The position numbers and the translations under genes were made by a program. The notes under the pieces were generated by a model. It worked only from the letters and a program-made list of their open reading frames with translations, did not search any database and was not told the DNA's origin. 64,000 nucleotides of DNA, taken from Streptomyces soli (GTDB lineage Bacteria > Actinomycetota > Actinomycetes > Streptomycetales > Streptomycetaceae). The stretch covers positions 1 through 64,000 of the forward strand of contig NZ_RJVR01000232.1 in NCBI RefSeq assembly GCF_003999195.1, read 5' to 3'. This document shows positions 54,943-63,498 of this stretch, in pieces. Position 1 is the first letter of the stretch, and each line of letters starts with the position of its first letter.

Positions 54943-56178
54943 TCAGGCCTCCAGAAGGCGTTGGCCGACGTACTCGCCCTTGGCCGGGCCGCCCGGGACG
55001 GCGAAGAGGCCGCTGGATTCGTGGCTGAGGAAACGGGAAAGTCCGTCGCCGCGGTCGAGCTTGCGCTGGACCGGCACGAAGCCCGTGAGGGGATCCGCCT
55101 GCCAGCAGACGAAGAGCAGACCGGCGTCCGGGGCGCCGTCGTCCCGATAGCCGTCGTGGTACGAGAAGGGCCGCCGCAGCATGGCGGCCCCGCCGTTCGA
55201 CTCGGGCTTGGCGACGCGGATGTGGGCGTCGCCGGCGATGGCGAGCGCGCCGTTCGTGAACTTGTCGAGGTCGACCGTGGTGGTCTCCGTACCGCCCTTA
55301 CCGGCCGACAGGGGCGCGCCGTCGGACTTGCGCCGGCCTATGACCTTCTCCTGGCGGTCGAGGGGGAGGTTGTCCCAGGAGTCGAGCAGCATGCGGATGC
55401 GGCGTACGACCGCGTACGAGCCGCCGGCCATCCACTCGGGCGAGCCGGAGGAGGGGACGAAGATCCGCTCGTTGAAGGTGGCGTCGGTCTCCTTCGGATT
55501 GTTCGTGCCGTCGATCTGACCCATGAGGTTGCGGGCCGTACGCGGCTGCGCCGTGGCCCCGGGGGTGCGGTTGAAGCCGTTCATCTGCCAGCGGAGACGA
55601 GCGGCGTCGCCGGCCTCCTTCTGGAGGATGCGCAGGGCGTGGAAGGCGACGAGGCCGTCGTCGGAGCCGATCTGGATCCACAGCTCGCCGTTGCTGCGCT
55701 TCGCGTCGAGCGCGTCGGCGGAGAAGTCGGGGAGCGGTGCGAGCGCCTCCGGGAGCTGCTTGCTCAGGCCCGCCTTGGCGAAGAAAGTGCGGCCGAAGCC
55801 GAAGGTGACGGTCAGGGAGGACGGCCCGGCGTCGAGGGCGATCTGGTTGTCGCCGCTCGGCGCCCTGCCCGCCGTCATGGCCTCCGCCGCCGCCGACCAG
55901 CGGCGCAGCAGTGCGGCGGCGCCCTTGCGGTCCGTACCGGCGGCGAGGTCGAAGGCGACGAGGTGGCCGCGGGCCTGCAACGGGGTGGTGATGCCGGCCT
56001 GGTGCGTGCCGTGGAAGGGGACGGTGGCGGCGCCGACCGAGGCCAGCGCGGTGGGCTCGTCGCGCAGGGCCGACGCGGCGACGGCGCCGCTGGCGCTGCC
56101 CGCGACGAGTCCGGCGGCGCCGGCCGCACCCGCTGTGCCGAGGAGGCGGCGCCGCGAGATGGTGCTGTCGTTCGTCAT
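54943..56178 (-). CDS. dtpA: Tat-exported dye-decolorizing peroxidase
   Basis: A 411-residue DyP-type heme peroxidase. The N-terminus SRRRLLGTAGAAGAAGLVAGSASG is a Tat signal. The DyP motif GQIDGTNNP (residues about 211-219) gives the distal Asp, and the proximal His lies in AGDAHIRVAKPESN. The location next to copC/D and ECuC/sco genes matches Streptomyces DtpA, which takes part in extracellular copper handling for GlxA maturation. The ATG overlaps the upstream TGA by one base. Confidence 0.93.
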   Translation of the reverse strand: MTNDSTISRRRLLGTAGAAGAAGLVAGSASGAVAASALRDEPTALASVGAATVPFHGTHQAGITTPLQARGHLVAFDLAAGTDRKGAAALLRRWSAAAEAMTAGRAPSGDNQIALDAGPSSLTVTFGFGRTFFAKAGLSKQLPEALAPLPDFSADALDAKRSNGELWIQIGSDDGLVAFHALRILQKEAGDAARLRWQMNGFNRTPGATAQPRTARNLMGQIDGTNNPKETDATFNERIFVPSSGSPEWMAGGSYAVVRRIRMLLDSWDNLPLDRQEKVIGRRKSDGAPLSAGKGGTETTTVDLDKFTNGALAIAGDAHIRVAKPESNGGAAMLRRPFSYHDGYRDDGAPDAGLLFVCWQADPLTGFVPVQRKLDRGDGLSRFLSHESSGLFAVPGGPAKGEYVGQRLLEA

Positions 56179-58070
56179 CAGTTGATCTTCACTGTCTTCG
56201 TTTCGGTGATCTGGTCGATGTCGGAGGTGCGTACGGTCACGGCCATCAGCCACTGGCCGGGCATCGGCAGCTGGACGTTGGTCGAGGCCCAGTGGCCGGT
56301 GTCGATCTTTCCCAGCGTGACCGGCAGCGGGCCGATCTTCTTGGCGGTGAGGGTGAAGGTGACCTTCACCTCCGGCACATCGCGCGCGTTCCCGTCCGTG
56401 CCGATGATCAGCAGGTGCAGCTCGTTCTGCCCGGACGTCGCGGGGTCGAGCGTGACGTCCGCCGTCCCTTTGCCCTTCGGGCCGCCGGTGTCGAAGGGGA
56501 GCGTCACATCCAGCGGCTCCGGGGTCGTGGTGGCCGGTGCGGTCACCGTGCCGGCCGTGGCCGCCTCGGCGGCCGCCCGCCCCGGCTGCGTATTGGTCAG
56601 CACGGTCGTGACCGCCAGCACGGCGATCGCCACCACCACCTCGGCCAGGACGGACTTCCGCAGCCCCGTACGCTCCGGGTCGGCGTCCCGGGCCTTCTTG
56701 GCCCGGGTCCTGGCCAACGCGGCTTCCTGGCGGGCCAGTTGGTCCGCCCGTTCGCCGTCGCCCTCGGGGCGCGCGCCCACCGGCACCTTGGCGACAGCCG
56801 TTGTCGCCGTCGTCCGCTTGGCCTCGCCCAGGCGCGCGGTCCAGCGTCGCGAGAGCCAGGCCAGCTCCACGAGCAGTACGACCAGGCCGACCTTGACGCA
56901 CAGCAGCTGCCCGTACGAGGTCGAGACCAGCGCGTTCCAGGAGCCGACCTGCCGCCAGGACTGGTAGACGCCCGTCGAGACCAGCGTCACGACCGCCCCG
57001 AAGCCGATCCGCGAGAAGCGCCGCACGGCCTCGCGCTCGATGCCCTGCGTGTCCTGCCCCTTGAACAGCGCCGTCAGCAGCGCCACCAGCCCGCCGAGCC
57101 ACACCGCCATCGCCAGCAGATGCAGGACGTCGACCGGCATCGCGATCGAGGACTGAATCCCCACCGACGCGTGCTCCGACATCGCCCACGTCGCCGCCAG
57201 CCCGCCCGCCACGACCGTGCCGCCGATCGCCAGCCCCCACGCCAGGTCCTGCCGCTCGACCGGATCCTCGCGCTTCGTGTACGTACCGAACAGCACCGCG
57301 ATGAACACCGCACCGGCGGCGAGCAGCAGCAGCCGGGACAGCAGCGCCGCCCCGGGCCGTGTGTCGAGCACGTCCCGTATGGCGCTGAGATCGAAGGCGT
57401 CGCCCAGGCCGCCGCCGTTCGCGTACGGCGCGCGTAGCATCAGCAGCGCGAGCGTCGCCGCCACCATCGCCGCCCAGCCGCCCACGACGAGCCGTCGCAT
57501 CGGCGGCAGCGTCGCGCCGCGCGGCCAGCACACCCCGAGGAAGACGGCGGCGCCGACGAGCAGGGCGTAGCCCGCGTACGAGATGTAGCGCGCGATCCCG
57601 TAGAGGGTGCCGACCACGCCGCCGCCCGCCTCCGGCTGGGGGAGTGCGACGGTGGTCTTCGACGGCGCGCCGATGGAGAAGGTGAAGGCGCCCGCGACGG
57701 GGTGGCTGTCCGCCGACACCGCCTTCCAGGCGACGGTGTACGTGCCGTCCTTCAGGCCCGACCGCAGCGCGACGGCCGCCGTTTGGGCGCCGCCTGCGGC
57801 CGCGTGCGGTTTACCGGTGTCGGCGCGGCGGCCGTCCGGGCTCAGGACGCGGACGGAGTCGTCGGAGAGCAGTACGCCTTCGGAGAAGGTCAGCTCCACC
57901 TGCGTCGGCGCGGTTTTGACGACCGCGCCCTCACCGGGGGTGGTCTTGAGGAGAGCGGCATGCGCCGACGCCGGGGCGGCGGCGCCGATGATGACGGCGA
58001 CCAGGGCGGCCAGGAGGACGAGCGCGCGCCGGACGGCCGTACGGCGGCTGCCCCCGTGGGCTTTTTGCAT
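56178..58070 (-). CDS. fused CopC-CopD copper resistance protein
   Basis: A 630-residue protein. The signal peptide (residues 1-37) is followed by the CopC beta domain with N-terminal His (HAALLKTTPGEGAVV) and SADSHPVAGAFTF. The CopD membrane domain (about 150-410, eight TMs) follows, with an extra C-terminal extracytosolic domain (about 500-630). It binds copper outside and moves it across the membrane. Confidence 0.92.
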   Translation of the reverse strand: MQKAHGGSRRTAVRRALVLLAALVAVIIGAAAPASAHAALLKTTPGEGAVVKTAPTQVELTFSEGVLLSDDSVRVLSPDGRRADTGKPHAAAGGAQTAAVALRSGLKDGTYTVAWKAVSADSHPVAGAFTFSIGAPSKTTVALPQPEAGGGVVGTLYGIARYISYAGYALLVGAAVFLGVCWPRGATLPPMRRLVVGGWAAMVAATLALLMLRAPYANGGGLGDAFDLSAIRDVLDTRPGAALLSRLLLLAAGAVFIAVLFGTYTKREDPVERQDLAWGLAIGGTVVAGGLAATWAMSEHASVGIQSSIAMPVDVLHLLAMAVWLGGLVALLTALFKGQDTQGIEREAVRRFSRIGFGAVVTLVSTGVYQSWRQVGSWNALVSTSYGQLLCVKVGLVVLLVELAWLSRRWTARLGEAKRTTATTAVAKVPVGARPEGDGERADQLARQEAALARTRAKKARDADPERTGLRKSVLAEVVVAIAVLAVTTVLTNTQPGRAAAEAATAGTVTAPATTTPEPLDVTLPFDTGGPKGKGTADVTLDPATSGQNELHLLIIGTDGNARDVPEVKVTFTLTAKKIGPLPVTLGKIDTGHWASTNVQLPMPGQWLMAVTVRTSDIDQITETKTVKIN

Positions 58071-58083
58071 GGCTCTCCTCAGT

Positions 58084-58548
58084 TCAGTTGCCCGGGCGAT
58101 AGCCGGCCGGCTCGACCGGCACCTGCACGTTTATCGCGTCGGCGCCGCGGAAGTGCAGTTGCAGCGGAACCTTTTCGCCGGCCAGCGGCTTGTGCTTCAG
58201 GTTCATCAGCATCAGGTGGTTCCGGCCGAGGCCGAGGACGAGCTTGCCGCCCGCCGGCACGGTGAAGGAGCCGACCGCGTGCATGCTGCTGTTCTTCGTC
58301 GTGTGCATGGTGATGTCGGCCGCGAAGCCGCTCGTCACCGAGGTGAGGGTCGCGTCCGCGCCCCCCGTGTTGGTCACGGTGAAGTAGCCGGCCGCCATGT
58401 CGGCCAGCGCGGGCTGCGGGATGTAGGCGCCGCTGACCTTCAGCTCGGGGCCCTTCGAGGCGCAGCCGGTGAGGACGAGAGCCAGCGCCGCCACCGCCGC
58501 CACCGCCGCCAGGGCCGCGAACGCGGCGAGCGACGCGCGGTGCCTCAC
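58084..58548 (-). CDS. PCuAC-type copper chaperone lipoprotein (ECuC)
   Basis: A 154-residue lipoprotein with lipobox LTGC (residues about 25-28). The copper site follows the PCuAC pattern with Met/His ligands: DITMHTTKNSSMHAVGSF then LGRNHLMLMNLK. It receives Cu(I) outside the cell and passes it to Sco and cytochrome c oxidase. It matches Streptomyces ECuC by context. It overlaps sco by 4 nt. Confidence 0.93.
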   Translation of the reverse strand: MRHRASLAAFAALAAVAAVAALALVLTGCASKGPELKVSGAYIPQPALADMAAGYFTVTNTGGADATLTSVTSGFAADITMHTTKNSSMHAVGSFTVPAGGKLVLGLGRNHLMLMNLKHKPLAGEKVPLQLHFRGADAINVQVPVEPAGYRPGN

Positions 58549-59195
58549 GGGGTCTTCCCCTTGATGATGGTGGGCAGGTCATGCAGGAACTGGTCGGACG
58601 TCGTCCCCGACATGTACAACACGTGCGCCATGTCGTCCTTGGGCGAGTACGCGAGGACCTGGGCGCCGTGGGTGGACGTGATGGAGCCGTCCTTCTCCTT
58701 CACCGGCTTCTCGACGTCGATGCCGACCGACCGCGCGCCCGCCTGGATGGTGGTGAAGTCGCCGGTCAGGCCGACGAAGCTCTTGTCCTGCGCGTCGAGC
58801 CACTCGCCCAGCCGCTTGGGGGAGTCGCGGGCCGGGTCGGTGGTGATGAAGACGACCTGGAGCTTGGCCCGGTCGGCGGCGGAGAGCTTCGACTTGGCGA
58901 TGGCGATGTCGCTCATCGTGGTCGGGCAGACGTCGGGGCAGTGCGTGTAGCCGAAGTAGATCAGCGTCGGCTTGCCCTTGGTCTCCTTGACCAGGTCGTA
59001 CTTCTTGCCGGCTGTGTCCGTGAGGATCAGGTCCGGCTTCGGGAAGGGCGTGTCGACGACGGTGCCGGCCTCCTGCGACGCGGTGATGACGGCGGCCGGC
59101 TCGCCCGACGAGCTGTCGGACGAGGTGCCGCAGGCGGTGAGGCCGAGGGCGAGGGCGGCGAGCACCGCTCCCGTGGGCCAGTGACGTAGACGCAT
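58545..59195 (-). CDS. sco: Sco-family copper chaperone/thiol protein
   Basis: A 216-residue lipoprotein (lipobox LTAC, residues about 18-21) with a thioredoxin fold. The copper/thiol motif GYTHCPDVCPTTMS (CxxxC, residues about 83-90) and the distal His in ITSTHGAQVLAYS are intact. It assembles the CuA centre of cytochrome c oxidase. Confidence 0.94.
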   Translation of the reverse strand: MRLRHWPTGAVLAALALGLTACGTSSDSSSGEPAAVITASQEAGTVVDTPFPKPDLILTDTAGKKYDLVKETKGKPTLIYFGYTHCPDVCPTTMSDIAIAKSKLSAADRAKLQVVFITTDPARDSPKRLGEWLDAQDKSFVGLTGDFTTIQAGARSVGIDVEKPVKEKDGSITSTHGAQVLAYSPKDDMAHVLYMSGTTSDQFLHDLPTIIKGKTP

Positions 59196-59282
59196 GAATC
59201 GATCCCCAGGAAGAGAGTTACGGGGCCGGGCGCGCCGGTCCGTACGTGTGCCGTACGGACCGGCGCGCGCCGGCCGGGCCGG

Positions 59283-60044
59283 TCAGGCCGACGGAGTGGT
59301 GCGGCGGCGTCCGGCCAGCACGCCGAAGCCGACGCCCAGGATGCCGATCACGATGCCGAGGATGCCCAGGATGCGGGCCGTGGAGTCCGTGTTGTCGGTG
59401 GCCGCGGTCTCGGTGTGGTCGGAGACGGGGGAGGCGGAGGCGGAGGCGGCGGACGTGGCCGAGGTGCTGTGGCCGTGGCTGTCCGACGCGGCGGCGGTCA
59501 GCTCCAGCGTGGGCGCCGGGTGCTCGGGTTCGGCCTGGCCGGCCTGCTGCTCCTCGATCCAGCGGACGACCTGCTTGTTGTCGTACGTCTGGAGGGTCTT
59601 GAAGACCAGCTGGTCCGCGTCCGCGGGCAGCGGGCCGATCGAGACCGGGAACTGCTGGAACTCACCCGGCTTGATCTGCCCGCCGCTCCAGGTGATGTTC
59701 GTGACGGCCTCGTTGACCGTCCCGTCGTCCGTCTTCAGCGGCGTCGTGAGCTTGCTCTTGGTGACCTTCACCGTCCAGCCGGCCACGGGCTGCGTGGCCA
59801 CGGACGCGATGGGGTGATCGGTCGGCAGATTGACCTCGACCTTGATCGTCGAAGCGCTGTCGTCCTCGTTCGGGACCTTGAACGACACCGTGCTGTAGCT
59901 GTCCTTGGCGGCCGTTCCCGGCTGCACCGAGACATGGGCGAAGGCCGGTACGGCGGCGAGCAGGACGGCGGTCCCGGCGGCGCCCGCGACGACGATGGCG
60001 CGGCGGCCGGATGGGCGGTTCTTCAGGTTCTTCAGGCTCTTCAT
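59283..60044 (-). CDS. YcnI-like (DUF1775) exported copper-associated protein
   Basis: A 253-residue protein. The signal peptide (residues 1-34, ending AVPAFA) is followed directly by His (HVSVQPG), the copper ligand of the YcnI domain, then the beta domain. A Ser/Thr/Ala linker and a C-terminal TM (GILGIVIGILGVGFGVLAG) with RRR anchor follow. The His-first arrangement after cleavage is typical of the YcnI Cu(II) brace. Confidence 0.92.
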   Translation of the reverse strand: MKSLKNLKNRPSGRRAIVVAGAAGTAVLLAAVPAFAHVSVQPGTAAKDSYSTVSFKVPNEDDSASTIKVEVNLPTDHPIASVATQPVAGWTVKVTKSKLTTPLKTDDGTVNEAVTNITWSGGQIKPGEFQQFPVSIGPLPADADQLVFKTLQTYDNKQVVRWIEEQQAGQAEPEHPAPTLELTAAASDSHGHSTSATSAASASASPVSDHTETAATDNTDSTARILGILGIVIGILGVGFGVLAGRRRTTPSA

Positions 60045-60155
60045 GGCTGCAGGTACTCCACAGTCAGTCAGTGGTGAATGAACGGGGGGATGATGGCGCG
60101 CACGGCCCACCACGGCCCCCTCCACCACTCGAACGTGAGGCGTGGAGACGCCGCG

Positions 60156-60917
60156 TCAGGCCGCGAGAGCCAGCGTCGGCGGCCCCCGCCGCGCCACGCT
60201 GTGCCGCAGTCGTACGGTGCGCGGCCGCCGCTGTCCCTCCGCGAAACGGGCCTGCCGCGGCATGGCGGCGGCCGGTGCGCCGACGCCTCCGGCCACCAGC
60301 ACCCGTACGAGAGAGAACGCGTACCGCAGCGACCGGGCCGACAGCCGCACCAGCCGCCACAGCGCGGCCTCGCCGCCCCGCAACAGCCAGCCGGCGACCA
60401 GCGCGGCCAGCAGGTGTCCTATGACCATGGACAGCGAGTACGAGCCCATGGCGTCGGCGGTGCTGGTGTGAGCTGTGGTGCCCACGCCCGACATGCCGGA
60501 CATGCCTGATACGTGCGACGGGTCGAGCCCGGCAGTTCGTACGACCCGCTCCGCCGTCGCAGGCGTCAGCCGCACGCCGTGGTTGTCGCACAGCAGCCGC
60601 CCGGCGAGCGTCATCAGCCCCGCACCCCGCGAGGCGGCGGCGGGCTGGGCGCACATCTCGCCGGCGTTGAAGAGCGCGTGCAGACCGAGCTGGCCCACCA
60701 CCAGCCCCGCCGCGATGCCCGGCAGCGACCTCTCCCGCCCGGCCAGCGGCGCGGCGAACCCGAAGACCGCCAGCCAACCCGCCAGCAGCGGCCACCAGCC
60801 CACCACGTGGCCGGAGGCGAGCGTGTGCGCGGTCGCGGACAACGCGACGCAGACCGCGGTGAACACCGCGGCCCGCAGCAGTCGCATATCGGCGCCGGCG
60901 CGCACGGAGAGAGCCAT
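60156..60917 (-). CDS. membrane protein of the copper cluster
   Basis: A 253-residue protein with about five TM segments (residues about 12-30, 38-58, 68-85, 162-185 and 200-220). An extracytosolic Met/His-bearing loop HVSGMSGMSGVGTTAHTS could bind Cu(I). It resembles uncharacterised membrane proteins at this place in other Streptomyces. The C-terminus is Arg-rich. Confidence 0.75.
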   Translation of the reverse strand: MALSVRAGADMRLLRAAVFTAVCVALSATAHTLASGHVVGWWPLLAGWLAVFGFAAPLAGRERSLPGIAAGLVVGQLGLHALFNAGEMCAQPAAASRGAGLMTLAGRLLCDNHGVRLTPATAERVVRTAGLDPSHVSGMSGMSGVGTTAHTSTADAMGSYSLSMVIGHLLAALVAGWLLRGGEAALWRLVRLSARSLRYAFSLVRVLVAGGVGAPAAAMPRQARFAEGQRRPRTVRLRHSVARRGPPTLALAA

Positions 60918-61132
60918 GACGAGCCTTATCTTCTCACCGTCTTCTCACCCCGTGTACGGCAGGGCCCGGCTCGCGATAGGGTGCGCCGCGCGCGCCCAGC
61001 CGCCCCTTGTACACCCGTGCGCCGGGGTCCGGCATCCGCCGAATGAGCGGTATCACGTCAACAGGGCGATTGGCTCCGGCTCTTCGCGGCAATACGTAGG
61101 GGTATGTCGAGCCGCAGCCAGGAGGCTGGAGC

Positions 61133-61591
61133 ATGAGCATCTGGTGGTCCCTCCATTTGCGGCGCGAGGCTGCGAGTGTTCCGCTCGCCCGACGTCTCCT
61201 TCTGGGGACCATGGAGACAGCGGGCGTTGATCCGGACATCTCCTATGACCTCTCCGTCGCCCTCACCGAAGCGTGCGCCAACGCGGTCGAGCACGCCGCC
61301 GAAGGCGAATACAGCGTCACCGCCCGCATCGACGGTGACCGCTGCCGCATCGAGGTCGCGGACTCCGGTCCCGGCTTCTCGTACGAGCAGCGCACCTTCG
61401 CCGCGCACCGGCGCGTCCGGCCCCTCTCGAAGAAGGACCAGGCGTCCACATCCGAGCACGGCCGCGGGCTTTTCCTCATCGAAGCGCTCGTGGATCACGT
61501 CCATTTCCACAACCGGCCCGGGCATGGTGCCGTCGTCAGTTTCGACAAGATCCTCAAGTGGCGTGACGACTCCCTGCTCAAGGCGTCATAG
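61133..61591 (+). CDS. RsbW-like ATP-binding anti-sigma regulator
   Basis: A 152-residue single HATPase_c domain: VALTEACANAVEHA (N box, residues about 41-54), VADSGPGF (G1) and HGRGLFLIEALVDHVHF (G2). Such serine kinases control sigma factors in stress and development. No partner anti-anti-sigma or sigma gene adjoins. It starts at the ATG 61133 with GGAG 4 nt upstream. Confidence 0.9.
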   Translation: MSIWWSLHLRREAASVPLARRLLLGTMETAGVDPDISYDLSVALTEACANAVEHAAEGEYSVTARIDGDRCRIEVADSGPGFSYEQRTFAAHRRVRPLSKKDQASTSEHGRGLFLIEALVDHVHFHNRPGHGAVVSFDKILKWRDDSLLKAS

Positions 61592-61635
61592 ACCGACCCG
61601 CCCCCGGTTGCGCAGGGGGCGGGCCGGTTTTTGCC
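61592..61635 (+). terminator. intrinsic terminator after the RsbW-like gene
   Basis: A GC-rich stem, CCGACCCGCCCCC against GGGGGCGGGCCGG, around a short loop is followed by TTTTT. It is the only classic U-tract terminator in the window. Confidence 0.9.
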
Positions 61636-61640
61636 CAGCT

Positions 61641-61729
61641 GTCAGGCGTCAGGCGTCAGGCGTCAGGCGTCAGGCGTCAGGCGTCAGGCGTCAGGCGTCA
61701 GGCGTCAGGCGTCAGGCGTCAGGCGTCAG
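61641..61729. repeat. 12-copy perfect 7-bp tandem repeat (GTCAGGC)n
   Basis: Twelve exact copies of GTCAGGC run from 61641 to 61724, with a partial 13th. The last unit carries the TGA stop of the minus-strand gene, so the array sits exactly at its 3' end. A length-variable microsatellite is expected. Confidence 0.95.
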
Positions 61730-62499
61730 CTGTGCGTGTGCGAGCTGATGTGCGCCCGCAGGTCCTCGCCGAAGACCGCGAGCCGCTCACTCATGGCGCC
61801 CACCACCTGGTGCGTGGCGTCGAGCCGCCGGTCGATGCGCTCCACGCGCATGGAGATCCCGGCGATGACCGGCCCGAGCTCGCGCAGAGCGGACCCGACG
61901 TCGGGGAGGCACGATTCGACGTTCGTCACCCGCGCGTCAAGGCTGTCCAGACGTGAGCCGAGGCTGTCCAGGCGTGCGCCGATCGGACCTTCAAGGATTC
62001 GCTCGGCGGCCTTGGCGGCGGTGTCGGTGACGAGCTGTTCGAGCGAGACATAGCCCGCGGAAGATTGCGGTAGGCGTACCGCCGCTTCCTCGGCGTCAAG
62101 CAGGTACGTACGGACTTGCCGGGCGATGTCGCTGTCGCGCAGGAGCATGGCGACGTTGAGCACGGTCCGGCGCGTGAAGAGAGCCAGGTTGGACCTGGCC
62201 TGTGGATAACTTTCGGATACCCCTCCCTGATAGAGAGACAGGTTGTCTCCCTTAAAACGCTCCAGGTCAGCGCCACGCAGGACGACGAAGCCGTTGTTGG
62301 CGAGCTCGTCGCGATGACGCTGGATGAGCTTGTTGACGACGCGCTCGCCGACTTCGAAGTAGTCCGCGACGCCCTGCGTCGTCACGTGCACGCCGTCCGG
62401 CAGAACGGCCAGCGCCTTCACCTTGTCGAGGACCTCCGTGCGGCCCACGACGCTGTCGCGCAGTGCGCGCGACTCGATCAATGCGGTTTCCGGTGGCAT
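61726..62499 (-). CDS. probable DNA-binding protein with coiled-coil tail
   Basis: A 257-residue protein of a family common in Streptomyces and with unknown role. An N-terminal region (residues about 10-150) has TTQGVADYFEVGERVVNKLIQRHRDEL, like a helix-turn-helix, then LRGADLERFKGDNLSL. The second half is predicted coiled coil (SLGSRLDSLDARVTNVES). It contains one TTATCCACA DnaA box (62201-62209). The ATG at 62499 (MPPETAL) was chosen. Confidence 0.72.
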   Translation of the reverse strand: MPPETALIESRALRDSVVGRTEVLDKVKALAVLPDGVHVTTQGVADYFEVGERVVNKLIQRHRDELANNGFVVLRGADLERFKGDNLSLYQGGVSESYPQARSNLALFTRRTVLNVAMLLRDSDIARQVRTYLLDAEEAAVRLPQSSAGYVSLEQLVTDTAAKAAERILEGPIGARLDSLGSRLDSLDARVTNVESCLPDVGSALRELGPVIAGISMRVERIDRRLDATHQVVGAMSERLAVFGEDLRAHISSHTHS

Positions 62500-63378
62500 G
62501 GGGATGCCTTCCCGTGTGGAATCGGTCGATGGCATTGCCCGTATCCAGGGCCAGGAGTGAGGGCTGCTCACGTATTCCACTCACTCTGCGACCGGGGGCT
62601 TTCTGTCAGCAGCCCGGCAATCCGCCACTTCACGCACTCTCGACGCCTCGAACTCCAGTTGCCCTCACGCATACGGGACAACGAGCCGATTAACGTACAG
62701 TCACGGCATGTTGATCGAGCGGGAAGGATCACTGAGCCGCGTCCCGGAGGCGTTCGGGCCGGTGGTGGAGGCAGCGCGGGAGCGGATCGCCGGGATGTTC
62801 GGCGACGGGCGGCTGCACAGCGCGTATCTGTACGGGAGCATCCCGCGCGGCACGGCGGTGCCCGGGGTGTCGGACCTGGACCTGCTGCTGGCGCTGCGCG
62901 CCGAGCCGACCGAGGCGGACCGGGCTGATGCCCGCGCGCTCGGGGCGGGCCTGGACGCGGACTTCGCGCAGGTCGACGGGGCCGGGGTGGTGCTGTCCAG
63001 CACGGAGACGTTGCTGAGCGAGCTGGAGCGCTACGACCTGGGCTGGTTCGTGGCCCTGCCTGTGCACACCGCTGCTCGGCGAGGACCTCGGCCGGAAGCT
63101 GCCAGGCTACGAGCCGACCTTGCTGCTGGCCCGTGAGACCAACGGCGACCTGGGCCAGAAGTTGCAGCCCTGGCGCGAGCGGGTGGCGGCCGCCACCACG
63201 GACGACGAGCGCAGGGCGCTGTGCCGATTCGTGTCGCGGAAGGTCGTACGGACCGGGTTCACGGTGGTGATGCCGCGGTGGGGTGGCTGGACCAGTGATC
63301 TGGCCGAGTCGGCGCAGGTGTTCGGGCGGTACTACCCGGAGCGGGCGGAGCAGATGCGGGCGGCGGCCCGGGTCGCGC

Positions 63379-63414
63379 GAACGCCGAGCGCGGATCGGGC
63401 CGCGCTCGGCGTTC
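63379..63414. repeat. 15-bp perfect hairpin in the 3' end of the nucleotidyltransferase
   Basis: GAACGCCGAGCGCGG (63379-63393) and its complement (63400-63414) with a 6-nt loop. It lies in the coding 3' end, 22 nt before a second, longer hairpin. Confidence 0.8.
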
Positions 63415-63436
63415 TGCACATGCTGCTGGACGACCT

Positions 63437-63482
63437 CGTGCCGTGGCCGGCGGCGGAGTACACCGCCGCCGGCCACGGCACG
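63437..63482. terminator. 20-bp perfect hairpin between convergent genes
   Basis: A perfect 20-bp stem (63437-63456 and 63463-63482) with a 6-nt AGTACA loop. It encodes the last part of the nucleotidyltransferase and lies 17 nt before the convergent peptidase stop. Likely a bidirectional terminator. Confidence 0.75.
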
Positions 63483-63498
63483 AAGGCGGTCAGGCCCG

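Noticed and set aside
61641-61729. Repeat array as CRISPR
   Set aside because: The units are 7 bp and contiguous, with no spacers and no cas genes nearby.
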